A DNA stretch of 64,000 nucleotides from positions 240,388-304,387 of the forward strand of contig NZ_JACSRA010000001.1 of NCBI RefSeq assembly GCF_014836335.1, written 5' to 3'. Every line of letters begins with the position of its first letter. Position 1 is the stretch's first letter. This document shows, piece after piece, positions 9,567-18,388 of the stretch. Both the position numbers and the translations under genes were made by a program. The stretch comes from Clostridium cibarium (GTDB lineage Bacteria; Bacillota; Clostridia; Clostridiales; Clostridiaceae). The notes beneath the pieces are model-generated. The model ran no database searches and was not told the DNA's origin. It saw only the letters and a program-made list of their open reading frames with translations.

Positions 9567-11576
9567 TTATTCCCAAAATATTTCTACTTCGTCACCTTCA
9601 ACTAGTACATCTGTGTATCCTGCTTGTTTTCCATTTAAAAGTAAATTAATATTTCCTTTAGGTATTGTTAAGTCAAAATTAATATGAGTAAATACATCTA
9701 CAAATATATATGACTCTTTTCCACTCAATTTTACTTCTTCTTTATTAACAATCACGCTAATAGGATTCTTTTCCTTTGTTTCTTTAGGTACTTTAAATTC
9801 ATAAATAACTTCCGATTCAGTAGCAACCTCCTCTTCTTTATCTTCATACTTAGTATATAGTTTATTTCCTTCTTCTAGTATAAAATCTTCATTTAATTCT
9901 TCATCATTTATATATAGTTTAATTTTATTTTTTAACACATACTTTTTAAAATCCTCTAATTTGTTAGGCAAAAACACCTTAACCTCATCTTCATTTTTTA
10001 TAATTTCAGAGATATCTTTTCTTTCACCGTTTATTAGACATACAGGCTCTAAATTTACTATTTTATCATCAATAAAAATAGATATAGAATTTATATTGCT
10101 AATAAATTCACTTACCTTAGCCTCTGCATCTTTTCCATTTTGAGCATAAACTACACAAATATCATCACCTGCATTGATTTCACTTTCTATATCTGCAATC
10201 TTATTATTTATTTTAATAACTGCATTTACACCCATACCTCCGAAAGCTAATCTCTTCTTTCCATTGACAACAAATCTTACATTTTTCCCAGTTTTACCTA
10301 TTAATAAGGAAGGATTAACACCAGCTTGCAAAAGTACATCCATAACTGTATGTTTATGAGAATTAAATAAACTTACTGGTTCTCCATTTAAACTTACATC
10401 AATAAAATCATTTCCAAGACTTCTTATAGCACTTAACGCTATCCCAAGAACTGTAACACCTGCTGATCCCAATCCATTATCAGCTACGCATTCTGGCACA
10501 GCATTCCTATCCTTTATAGCTATTCTTTGGGTAGGAATATTTAACTTCTCTGCAATTCCTTCTAAAAGACCTGGAGTATGAGCTCCTCCCCCAACTAAAA
10601 ATACCGCAGATGGCGACTTTTCTCCATTAGTCTCTAATATTTTACTTGATATAGCTTCTGCTAACTTGTTTACAACTGGGTTAATAAGCTTCATAACGCT
10701 TTCTGAAAGAATTGTATTTTCTAGACCTAATACATCAATATATGAAACTTCTTTTTCTACAGCAATCTTTCTCTTTATTCCCTCAGCAGTATTAAAATCA
10801 ACTAAATATTCTTGAGCTATTACTTCTGTAACTTCATCACCTGCCATTGGAACCATAGCATATGAACTTATAGTTTCCTTTGAACTTATAGCTATATCTG
10901 AAGTTCCTGCACCTATATCAACTAAAGCTATATTTAATAACCTTAAGTTTTTAGGTACCGCTGCTTCTATAGCTGCAATTGGTTCTAACGTTAGGTTCAT
11001 AACTCTTAGTCCAACTTTATTCATTACAGTATATAATGAATCTATTACTGATCTTGGTAAAAATGTAGCTATAACGTCTACGCCTGCTTCTTCTCCCTTA
11101 TGTCCTAAAAGGTTTGATATTACATATGAGTTTAAATAATACTCCTTTATAGAATATCCCACACAATAAAGTTTTCCAGCTGTATTTTTATTCACTTCAC
11201 TTTCAGCTTCTTTTACTGCACTAAGTTCAATTGTTCTAACTATATCTTTATCTATTTCTTCATTTTCATTTAATTCAAGATTTGCTTTAGCTTCACAAGT
11301 CCTTAAAAACCTACCTGCAGCCGCTATTGAAACTTCTTCTAATTTTATCTCTAACTCTTTTTCTAGTTTCTTCTTAATATTATCAACAACTTGAGCTACT
11401 AGGTTTATATCATGAATTTGACCATCAACCATTGCTCTTTCTTCGTGTTCTTGATATTTTTCACATATTACTTCGAATTTTTTATCTCTTACAACGCCTA
11501 CCGTTCCAATAATAGAACGTGTTCCTATATCTAATGAAAATATAATATCTCTTGGATTAAAAGTAGTCCTTTCCAT
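9567..11576 (-). CDS. FtsA-like actin-fold ATPase with long C-terminal extension
   Basis: About 669 residues from the chosen ATG at 11576, which has AGAGGAT upstream. A GTG 33 nt earlier is in frame but lacks a ribosome binding site. The N-terminal half has the actin/FtsA fold: SLDIGTRSIIGTVG (phosphate 1), the SHS2-like insertion GQIHDINLV...AAAGRFLRT, LVDIGAGTSDIAI (phosphate 2) and VFLVGGGAHTPGL (adenosine). FtsA is usually 400-450 residues. Here about 270 extra residues form several short beta-rich units that each end in a GD/NED-EV pattern (for example EGDEVEIFWE at the end), like repeated beta-grasp domains. A role in division or wall synthesis is inferred from the family. Canonical FtsA ends in a membrane-binding helix, which is not seen here. 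Confidence 0.8.
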   Translation of the reverse strand: MERTTFNPRDIIFSLDIGTRSIIGTVGVVRDKKFEVICEKYQEHEERAMVDGQIHDINLVAQVVDNIKKKLEKELEIKLEEVSIAAAGRFLRTCEAKANLELNENEEIDKDIVRTIELSAVKEAESEVNKNTAGKLYCVGYSIKEYYLNSYVISNLLGHKGEEAGVDVIATFLPRSVIDSLYTVMNKVGLRVMNLTLEPIAAIEAAVPKNLRLLNIALVDIGAGTSDIAISSKETISSYAMVPMAGDEVTEVIAQEYLVDFNTAEGIKRKIAVEKEVSYIDVLGLENTILSESVMKLINPVVNKLAEAISSKILETNGEKSPSAVFLVGGGAHTPGLLEGIAEKLNIPTQRIAIKDRNAVPECVADNGLGSAGVTVLGIALSAIRSLGNDFIDVSLNGEPVSLFNSHKHTVMDVLLQAGVNPSLLIGKTGKNVRFVVNGKKRLAFGGMGVNAVIKINNKIADIESEINAGDDICVVYAQNGKDAEAKVSEFISNINSISIFIDDKIVNLEPVCLINGERKDISEIIKNEDEVKVFLPNKLEDFKKYVLKNKIKLYINDEELNEDFILEEGNKLYTKYEDKEEEVATESEVIYEFKVPKETKEKNPISVIVNKEEVKLSGKESYIFVDVFTHINFDLTIPKGNINLLLNGKQAGYTDVLVEGDEVEIFWE

Positions 11577-11767
11577 ATCTAACCATCCTCTACAAATTCT
11601 GATAGACACCTATATTATCATAATATAAGTCTAATTTAAATTATATATTATTAACAATTAACATTCAACGAAAATACAAATCACCATATACTGATTACCT
11701 CACCATTTACCAATACACTACAAATCAATTTACTTTTACATTTCTCTATTAATTGTGAGTTAGATAA

Positions 11768-11806
11768 ACAAAAAATCTCCACAATGTATTTCTACACCAT
11801 GGAGAA
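11768..11806 (-). terminator. Terminator of the ABC exporter operon
   Basis: TCTCCA/TGGAGA stem, followed on the minus strand by six T residues. The rest of the 11577-11852 gap shows only AT-rich leader sequence of the FtsA-like gene. Confidence 0.75.
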
Positions 11807-11852
11807 TTTCATTAATCATAGCAAACTGCCAAAGTTATACCTTACCCACTTA

Positions 11853-13640
11853 TTAAGCTCCCTCATTTAAAAATTCATACTGAGCTGAATATAATCCATA
11901 ATAAGCTTTTCTCTTAGTAATAAGCTCATCGTGATTTCCTGATTCAATGATTCTTCCACCTTCAACCACCATAATCTTATCACAATCCCTTATAGTAGAG
12001 AGTCTATGTGCTATAACAAAAGAAGTTCTGCCTTGAAGCAATTTTTCTATTCCTCTTTGAACCAATCTTTCTGTCTGTGTGTCTATATTAGACGTTGCCT
12101 CATCTAATATAAGTATCCTAGGATTAGCTAAAAGAGCCCTTGCAAAAGATACTAATTGTCTTTGACCAAGAGATAATCTTGATCCTCTTTCATTAACTTC
12201 TGTATCATATCCTTTTTCAAGTTTTATAATAAATTCATGTGCATCAACAGCCTTTGCAGCTGCAATTACCTCTTCATCAGTAGCATCTAATCTACCATAT
12301 CTTATATTCTCCATTATAGTTGTGGAAAATAAGAATGTATCTTGAAGCATTATTCCCATTTGATTTCTAAAGGATTCTAGTTTTACTTTTCTAATATCCT
12401 TGCCATCCACTAATATTTCTCCACTAGTAACATCATAAAATCTACTTAATAATGAAACTATAGTTGATTTTCCTGCTCCCGTAGCTCCTACTAAAGCTAC
12501 TCTTTCTCCTGGTTCAACATTAAAATTAACATCTCTTAATACATCAGCACCTTCTTCATAGGCAAAACCAACATTTTTAAATTCAACTTTCCCATTAATT
12601 TTGTCCATTTTCTCTGCATCTTCAGCATCTTTTATATCAGGTTTTACATCTAAAATATCAAAGATTCTATCAGCCGCTGATAGATTTGTTACTAAAGTAT
12701 TATAAAAGCTTGAAAGGTTCATTATAGGTCTCCAGAACATTCCTGCATACATGGAAAATGCAATTAAAGTACCTATAGCTATCTCTCCACTAATGACTAA
12801 CTTATATCCAACTGAAAATACTATTACAGTTGCTATTCCAGCTGACAATTCTACTAAAGGCCAAAACATATCATTTAACCTTACTGCAGAATTCCAAGAT
12901 TTTTTTAGGTTTTTAACAAAATGTTTAAATTCATCATTTGTATCTTTTTCCTTAGCAAAAGATTGAACAACTTTAACTCCTGAAAATTCCTCATGAGTAA
13001 AAGCATTTAGATTTGATCTTTTCTTTCTGTATATTTCCCATCTTCTTCTCGAAAAAATTTCAATGCAAAACATAGCTATTGCAAGTATAGGAAGAAGCGC
13101 AATACAAACTAATGCAAGTTTAACATTAAGCATTAACATAGCGATTGAAAGTAATGCTAAATTTAATAGTTGTGGTATTAATAGTTGAATACTTTGGTTA
13201 AATAAATTCTTTAATGCATTAACATCTCCAACCACCCTCGCTAATATCTTTCCTACAGGTCTACTATCAAAAAAATCAAAGGAAAGATCTTGAATATGTG
13301 TATATAGTTCACGCCTTATATTTAAAAGTATATTATTGTTGATTGAATAAATCTTTTTCCATCTAATAATAGATACTGCCCATGCAACTAAATTTAAAAC
13401 CAATAAAACTCCACCTATTTCCAAAAGCCCCATTACATCATGGTTTGCAACCTTATCATCTATTGCTATTTCTAAAAGATAAGGGTTTAAAACACTACAA
13501 AGCATTACAAAAAGCATAAGACCTATTACTATAGCAGATTCTTTCTTATATGGTTTTAAATAAACTGATAATCTTAATATAAGTTCTTTTTTACTTCTTC
13601 TAGTTGTATTCTCATCTTTTCTTATAGTATTTCGAGCCAT
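11853..13640 (-). CDS. ABC multidrug exporter subunit, BmrD/YheH-like
   Basis: A 595-residue half-transporter: six membrane helices in the first about 330 residues, then a nucleotide-binding domain. Walker A is GATGAGKST (about 385) and Walker B is ILILDEATSNID, with the catalytic Glu intact. The signature is LSLGQ instead of LSGGQ. Its start overlaps the stop of the upstream ABC gene by one base (TAATG), which indicates translational coupling. The partner has the opposite defect (Asp at the catalytic Glu, intact LSGGQ). The pair therefore matches a heterodimeric exporter with one degenerate ATP site, as known for BmrC/BmrD and TM287/288. Expected role: drug or lipid export. Confidence 0.92.
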   Translation of the reverse strand: MARNTIRKDENTTRRSKKELILRLSVYLKPYKKESAIVIGLMLFVMLCSVLNPYLLEIAIDDKVANHDVMGLLEIGGVLLVLNLVAWAVSIIRWKKIYSINNNILLNIRRELYTHIQDLSFDFFDSRPVGKILARVVGDVNALKNLFNQSIQLLIPQLLNLALLSIAMLMLNVKLALVCIALLPILAIAMFCIEIFSRRRWEIYRKKRSNLNAFTHEEFSGVKVVQSFAKEKDTNDEFKHFVKNLKKSWNSAVRLNDMFWPLVELSAGIATVIVFSVGYKLVISGEIAIGTLIAFSMYAGMFWRPIMNLSSFYNTLVTNLSAADRIFDILDVKPDIKDAEDAEKMDKINGKVEFKNVGFAYEEGADVLRDVNFNVEPGERVALVGATGAGKSTIVSLLSRFYDVTSGEILVDGKDIRKVKLESFRNQMGIMLQDTFLFSTTIMENIRYGRLDATDEEVIAAAKAVDAHEFIIKLEKGYDTEVNERGSRLSLGQRQLVSFARALLANPRILILDEATSNIDTQTERLVQRGIEKLLQGRTSFVIAHRLSTIRDCDKIMVVEGGRIIESGNHDELITKRKAYYGLYSAQYEFLNEGA

Positions 13641-15376
13641 TATATCACCTCTTTCTCTAGAGAATCAAAGTCTTTAAATTGCTCAGAATAGATATCATAA
13701 TAAGCTCCTCTTTTCTTAAGCAACTCATCATGGTTTCCTAGTTCTTTTATTTCACCATTTTCAAAGTAGATAATTATATCTGCATTTTTAACTGCTGAAA
13801 TTCTATGAGCTATAATAAATGTTGTAGCAGATTTTTTTCTATTATTTAAATTCGCTAATAATTCATGTTCCGTTTCCATATCAAGCGCTGAAGTCGCATC
13901 ATCTAATACTAATATTGGTGCATGTCTAAGTAAAGCTCTAGCAATTGATAATCTCTGTTTTTGCCCTCCTGAAAGCCCTAATCCTCTTTCTCCTATTTCT
14001 GTATCAAATCCCTCATCTAATGAATCAATAAATTCAAGACAACAAGCTGTTCTACAAGCATTAACTACTTCATCGTAATCTGCTCTTCCATTACTAAATT
14101 TTATATTGCTCATGATAGTATCTGAAAACAAGAATGTATCTTGAGGTACTATACTCATATTTTTTCTTAGTTTATTTAAATCATAATCCTTAACATTAAC
14201 TCCATCTACAAGCACTTCACCATTTGAAACATCATAATGTCTTCCTATCAAACTAAGAAGAGAAGATTTCCCTGATCCTGTAGCTCCCATAACAGCCACT
14301 GTACTACCTGCTGGTATTTTCAAGTTTATATTCTTTAGCACTTCTTCATCTTTATACCTAAAATTAACATTTCTAAATTCAATATCTCCATTAACTTCTT
14401 CTGGAGAATATCCATCTTCCTTACTTTTAACTTCAGTTTCTCTATCCATAATGTTAAAAATCTTTTTAGCTGAAGCCGCTGTCCTTGAAATAAGATTGAT
14501 TAAATCTCCAAGCATTCTCATAGGCCATATTAAATTCCATATATAACTACTAAATGCCATTAACACACCTAATGTAACTTCCTCGTCTAATACAAAATAT
14601 CCACCTAAAACTATCATTACCACTAAAGAAATATTCGTTAAAAATTCAATTGGTGGAAAGTATCTTCCTATAATATCAGCTTGTTCCATATTTAAATCAT
14701 AATAGTCATTATTCAATTTCATAAACTTTTTGATTTCATACTTTTCTCTTGTAAATGCCTTTACTAATCTAACTCCAGAAATATTCTCTTGAGCTGATGT
14801 ATTTATCTCTGCTGTTTTATCACTTATCTTTTCATAACTTTTACCAAACTTATTTTCAAGTTTCATACCTATAAAACCAATTGGAATCATAATTACGACA
14901 CAAGCCAATGCAAGCTTCCAATTAAGATAGAATAAAATTGCTGTTGAAAGTACAAAATATAATATATTTTCTACAAATAATCTTAGTCCAAACCCTATAG
15001 TTTCCCATATTGTTTCTGCATCCTCACCAATCCTTGACATTAACTCTCCAGTATTCATATCATCAAAATACTTAAATTCTAATGATTGTATATGATTAAA
15101 TAGATCGTCTTTTACTTCCTCATGTACTTCACTACTTGTAATATCATAAAGATATTCTTTAATATATCCAAGAATCGCCTTAAATATTGTTATTCCAAGC
15201 AGCATTAAGATGATAGGTATGACTACAGAAGTATCTCCTCCAGTAATCCCCCTGTCTAAAAATTCTTTTTGAAGAAAAGGCACACATAAATCTAAACCTA
15301 TAACTCCTAACATTGCAAAACTACCTATTACTACCCATGTTTTGTACTTTGAAATATACCTTAATATTCTCTTCAT
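13640..15376 (-). CDS. ABC multidrug exporter subunit, BmrC/YheI-like (degenerate Walker B)
   Basis: A 578-residue half-transporter with six membrane helices followed by a nucleotide-binding domain. Walker A is GATGSGKSS (about 365), the signature LSGGQKQR is intact, and Walker B is ILVLDDATSALD, with Asp where the catalytic Glu should be. This is the pattern of the non-hydrolysing subunit in heterodimeric exporters. The ATG at 15376 is preceded by AGGAGGGG. It is first of two genes and lies behind a 330-nt leader with a small ORF and two terminators. Expression is therefore probably controlled by attenuation, as described for B. subtilis bmrB-bmrC-bmrD. Confidence 0.92.
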   Translation of the reverse strand: MKRILRYISKYKTWVVIGSFAMLGVIGLDLCVPFLQKEFLDRGITGGDTSVVIPIILMLLGITIFKAILGYIKEYLYDITSSEVHEEVKDDLFNHIQSLEFKYFDDMNTGELMSRIGEDAETIWETIGFGLRLFVENILYFVLSTAILFYLNWKLALACVVIMIPIGFIGMKLENKFGKSYEKISDKTAEINTSAQENISGVRLVKAFTREKYEIKKFMKLNNDYYDLNMEQADIIGRYFPPIEFLTNISLVVMIVLGGYFVLDEEVTLGVLMAFSSYIWNLIWPMRMLGDLINLISRTAASAKKIFNIMDRETEVKSKEDGYSPEEVNGDIEFRNVNFRYKDEEVLKNINLKIPAGSTVAVMGATGSGKSSLLSLIGRHYDVSNGEVLVDGVNVKDYDLNKLRKNMSIVPQDTFLFSDTIMSNIKFSNGRADYDEVVNACRTACCLEFIDSLDEGFDTEIGERGLGLSGGQKQRLSIARALLRHAPILVLDDATSALDMETEHELLANLNNRKKSATTFIIAHRISAVKNADIIIYFENGEIKELGNHDELLKKRGAYYDIYSEQFKDFDSLEKEVI

Positions 15377-15413
15377 CTCGCCCCTCCTAATTGTTTATTT
15401 CCATAGCCCATAG

Positions 15414-15442
15414 AAAAAAGGCCATGGATATCCCATGACCTT
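15414..15442 (-). terminator. Leader terminator T2 of the ABC operon
   Basis: On the minus strand, AAGGTCATGG and CCATGGCCTT form a 10-bp stem (one G-U) with a 5-nt loop, followed by TTTTTT. It lies only 38 nt before the ABC start codon, so it can block transcription into the operon. Confidence 0.88.
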
Positions 15443-15485
15443 AAAAATTACAATTAAAATCTATCTAAAATTGAAATTAACATAA

Positions 15486-15518
15486 TAAAAAAGGTCATAG
15501 GCAATAGCCCATAACCTT
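15486..15518 (-). terminator. Leader terminator T1 of the ABC operon, with antiterminator partner
   Basis: On the minus strand, AAGGTTATGGGC and GCCTATGACCTT form a 12-bp stem (two G-U pairs) with a TATT loop, followed by TTTTTT. The top of the left arm plus loop (GGGCTATTG, 15502-15510) is perfectly complementary to CAATAGCCC inside the leader ORF (15578-15586). A flanking AGG/CCT pairing is also possible, so the two structures exclude each other. Confidence 0.88.
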
Positions 15519-15546
15519 GTAAATACAAAGCATAATTATAGCAAAG

Positions 15547-15657
15547 CTATTTTTCTCTTAACTTCACTATAGAGGTAGGGCTATTGAAAAATTGTACTAA
15601 TCTTGAAACTGTAAATTGATTCATAAATCTCATTATTTGTTTGTCCATTAAAAACAT
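15547..15657 (-). CDS. 36-residue leader peptide, BmrB-like attenuator ORF
   Basis: A 36-codon ORF starting MFLMDKQIMRFMNQF and ending VKLREK. It is preceded by an excellent AGGAGGTAGGATT ribosome binding site and a consensus promoter. Its codons 24-27 contain CAATAGCCC, which can pair with terminator T1 downstream. This arrangement matches the regulatory leader peptide of B. subtilis bmrCD, where ribosome pausing on the leader decides between terminator and antiterminator. The peptide sequence itself is not recognisably related to BmrB, so the assignment rests on position and RNA architecture. A transport substrate or toxin role is less likely given its charged, short nature. Confidence 0.72.
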   Translation of the reverse strand: MFLMDKQIMRFMNQFTVSRLVQFFNSPTSIVKLREK

Positions 15658-15714
15658 AATCCTACCTCCTTTCGAATTTCTATAATCTATATTTTTATTT
15701 ATTATTCGTTTTCT

Positions 15715-15743
15715 AGTATATTCCATTAAATATATCCTGTCAA
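15715..15743 (-). promoter_or_regulatory. Promoter of the leader/ABC operon
   Basis: On the minus strand: TTGACA, a 17-nt spacer, TATACT. The predicted start is near 15708, giving a leader of about 330 nt before the ABC start codon. Confidence 0.82.
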
Positions 15744-15878
15744 TACAAATATATATTTTTTAGTATATTTTACAAACATTAAAAAGCAACTTCAACCAAC
15801 ATTGATTCTTTGTTTTTTCACTTTTTTGTGGAAAACAAATAAAACTTCACCATAATATCTAGCATTAATCTTTATTTG

Positions 15879-15887
15879 TGTTATAAT
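15879..15887 (+). promoter_or_regulatory. Extended -10 promoter of the first lyase gene
   Basis: TGTTATAAT (TGnTATAAT) lies about 100 nt before the lyase start codon. No good -35 element is seen. The ribosome binding site of the lyase is the G-run AAGGGGTG. Confidence 0.55.
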
Positions 15888-15994
15888 GTCTTTGTAATCA
15901 AAATTTTACATATAGAAAATATTCAAGAAACTGGGGTATATATTTTCTTGATAAACCATTACTAAAAAATACTATTAAGGGGTGTGTTTTTACA

Positions 15995-18319
15995 ATGAAA
16001 AAATTGAAAATTACTTCTTTATTTATTTCTGCTTTTGTTATCTCTGCTTCTCTTACTTCATTCATTCCGAATGAAACAAAAGCAAACGCTACTACAATTT
16101 CTTCAAATGTATCCAAAACTGCAAGACAAATGGAATACTTAGATCGTGGTCTTATTGCTACAAAAGTTAATGATGGCGTATATATTGGATGGCGTCTTCT
16201 AGGGACAGATGCTCCTAATATATCATTCAATATATACAGAGAAGGCACTAAAATCAATTCAGAACCTATCACAAATAGCACAAACTATTTAGATAATTAT
16301 GGAACTCTTAATTCAAGCTACTATGTTAAACCTATTGTTAATGGTATAGAACTTAATGCTAGTGAATCAATAACACCTTCATCAAATTCATATTTATCTA
16401 TACCTCTTCAAGTCCCTGAAGGTGGAACAACTCCAGATGGAATCAAATATACATACAGTGCAAATGATGGTAGTGTTGGAGATCTGGATGGTGATGGAAA
16501 ATATGAGTATATAGTAAAATGGATGCCTTCAAATTCTAGAGATAATGTACCTGGATTTACAGGTGAAACTATACTAGATGCATATAAATTTGATGGAACT
16601 TTATTATGGCGCATACACCTTGGTAAAAACATAGCATCTGGTGCACATTACTCTCCATTTCTAGTATATGATTTCGATGGGGATGGAAAGGCTGAAGTTG
16701 TTCTTAGAACTGCTGATGGTACTATAGATGGAACTGGTAATGTTATTGGCGATAAAAATGCTGATTACAGAACTGATAAAGGTTCTATATTGAGTGGCCC
16801 AGAATACCTAACTATATTTAATGGAGAAAACGGAGTTTCTATGTCTACTATTCCTTTTGTACCTGAACGTGGGAATATATCAGACTGGGGAGATAACTAC
16901 GGTAATCGTGCAGATAGATTTTTAGCTGCTGTTGCTTATTTAGATGGAATTCATCCAAGCATAGTTATGTCAAGAGGATATTATGTTAAAACTTGTCTTA
17001 GTTCATATGACTTTAAAGATGGCAAGTTGGTCCCACGTTGGAATTTTGTAGCTGATGAAAATCTTAACAGTGATTATAGAGGTAAAGGAAATCATAATTT
17101 AAGCATTCTTGATGTAGATAATGACAGTAAGGATGAAATCGTATACGGTTCCTGTACGATAGATGACAGCGGTAAAGGATTATATCAAACAGGTCTTTCA
17201 CATGGTGATGCTCTTCATGCTGGCGATTTGGATCCTAACAGAGATGGTTACGAAGTTTTTCAAGTTCATGAAGAAAAAAGCTGTAAATACAATGCCGATG
17301 TTCGTGATGCAAAAACTGGTAAAGTTCTTTGGGGCGTGAAAGTTGCAAATGGTGACTGTGGATGTGGAGTTGCCGCAGATATTGATCCTCATTATCCAGG
17401 TGAAGAAGTTTGGGCTGCCAAACAAGTTGGACTCTATTCCATAAAAGGTGAAAAAATTGCTGATGCTACACATGCGCCTACTTCTATGAATTTTGCCGGA
17501 TGGTGGGACGGAGATTTATCTCGTGAACTTGTAGACGGAATTAAAATTTATAAATGGGATTATGAAAATGGAAAAATGAATACAATTTTAGATGCTACTG
17601 GCTGTGCATCAAATAACTCGACTAAAGCTAATCCTGTACTTCAAGCTGATATTTTGGGTGATTGGAGAGAAGAGATTATTTGGAGAACTGAAGATAACAA
17701 AGAACTTCGAATTTACTCAACTACAGATGTCACCAACTATCGTTTTGATACCTTAATGCATGACTCTGTATATAGGTTAGGTGTTGCTTGGCAGAATGTT
17801 GGCTATAACCAACCTCCACATACTAGCTATTTTTTAGGTAATGGTATGAAAACTCCACCTAAATCAAACATATATACTATTGGTAATAAAGTTACACGCT
17901 TAAATTTACCAGATTCAATAAATGTAAATAAAAACGAGAAAATTAATTTACCACAAAAAATTGTTGGAACATTTAACAATGGTTTTGATCATGAAGTTAC
18001 CATTTCTTGGAACAGCATAGATACTTCAAACCCTGGAACTACTTCAATTACTGGAGTTATAGAAGAAACCAATCAAATCGTTACAGAAACTGTAAATATA
18101 TTATTAAAATCTGAAAAGACCAATGCAGAAATTAATGCTGATAGCATTGCAGTAAAAAGCACTAACAAAATGAACAAGTCTTCTGAAATTCTCAATAAAG
18201 AACCTTCCACCACTACAAAAACTAGTGATAATAATCCAATAACTTTTCTTGTAACTTCTTCATTAATGACTTTAATTTTATATTTAACTTCATATAAAAA
18301 CAAAAAGATTTCAAAATAA
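15995..18319 (+). CDS. Secreted rhamnogalacturonan lyase, polysaccharide lyase family 11
   Basis: A 774-residue protein. A signal peptide (residues 1 to about 35, ending near KANA) is followed by the PL11 start ARQMEYLDRGLIATKV, a beta-sandwich, and then the long propeller with calcium-binding style DLDGDGKYEY and DFDGDGKAEV motifs. It resembles the extracellular lyases YesW/YesX, which cut the rhamnose-galacturonate backbone of pectin. After about residue 630 comes an Ig-like domain of the bacterial group 4 type, then a Ser/Thr/Asn-rich linker, a hydrophobic segment and KNKKISK. The end looks like a wall-sorting signal with KTSDNNP in place of LPxTG. A close paralogue follows 69 nt downstream. 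Confidence 0.93.
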   Translation: MKKLKITSLFISAFVISASLTSFIPNETKANATTISSNVSKTARQMEYLDRGLIATKVNDGVYIGWRLLGTDAPNISFNIYREGTKINSEPITNSTNYLDNYGTLNSSYYVKPIVNGIELNASESITPSSNSYLSIPLQVPEGGTTPDGIKYTYSANDGSVGDLDGDGKYEYIVKWMPSNSRDNVPGFTGETILDAYKFDGTLLWRIHLGKNIASGAHYSPFLVYDFDGDGKAEVVLRTADGTIDGTGNVIGDKNADYRTDKGSILSGPEYLTIFNGENGVSMSTIPFVPERGNISDWGDNYGNRADRFLAAVAYLDGIHPSIVMSRGYYVKTCLSSYDFKDGKLVPRWNFVADENLNSDYRGKGNHNLSILDVDNDSKDEIVYGSCTIDDSGKGLYQTGLSHGDALHAGDLDPNRDGYEVFQVHEEKSCKYNADVRDAKTGKVLWGVKVANGDCGCGVAADIDPHYPGEEVWAAKQVGLYSIKGEKIADATHAPTSMNFAGWWDGDLSRELVDGIKIYKWDYENGKMNTILDATGCASNNSTKANPVLQADILGDWREEIIWRTEDNKELRIYSTTDVTNYRFDTLMHDSVYRLGVAWQNVGYNQPPHTSYFLGNGMKTPPKSNIYTIGNKVTRLNLPDSINVNKNEKINLPQKIVGTFNNGFDHEVTISWNSIDTSNPGTTSITGVIEETNQIVTETVNILLKSEKTNAEINADSIAVKSTNKMNKSSEILNKEPSTTTKTSDNNPITFLVTSSLMTLILYLTSYKNKKISK

Positions 18320-18388
18320 ATACATATATAATCGCCGTTTTCAGTAAACGATTACCAAATAATATTTTCTAAGGAGTGTGTATTATAA

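Noticed and set aside
15898..16281. Minus-strand open frame over the first lyase start (a similar one lies at 18352-18555)
   Set aside because: Both overlap the conserved lyase N-terminus on the opposite strand, which indicates mirrored codons; no start signals.
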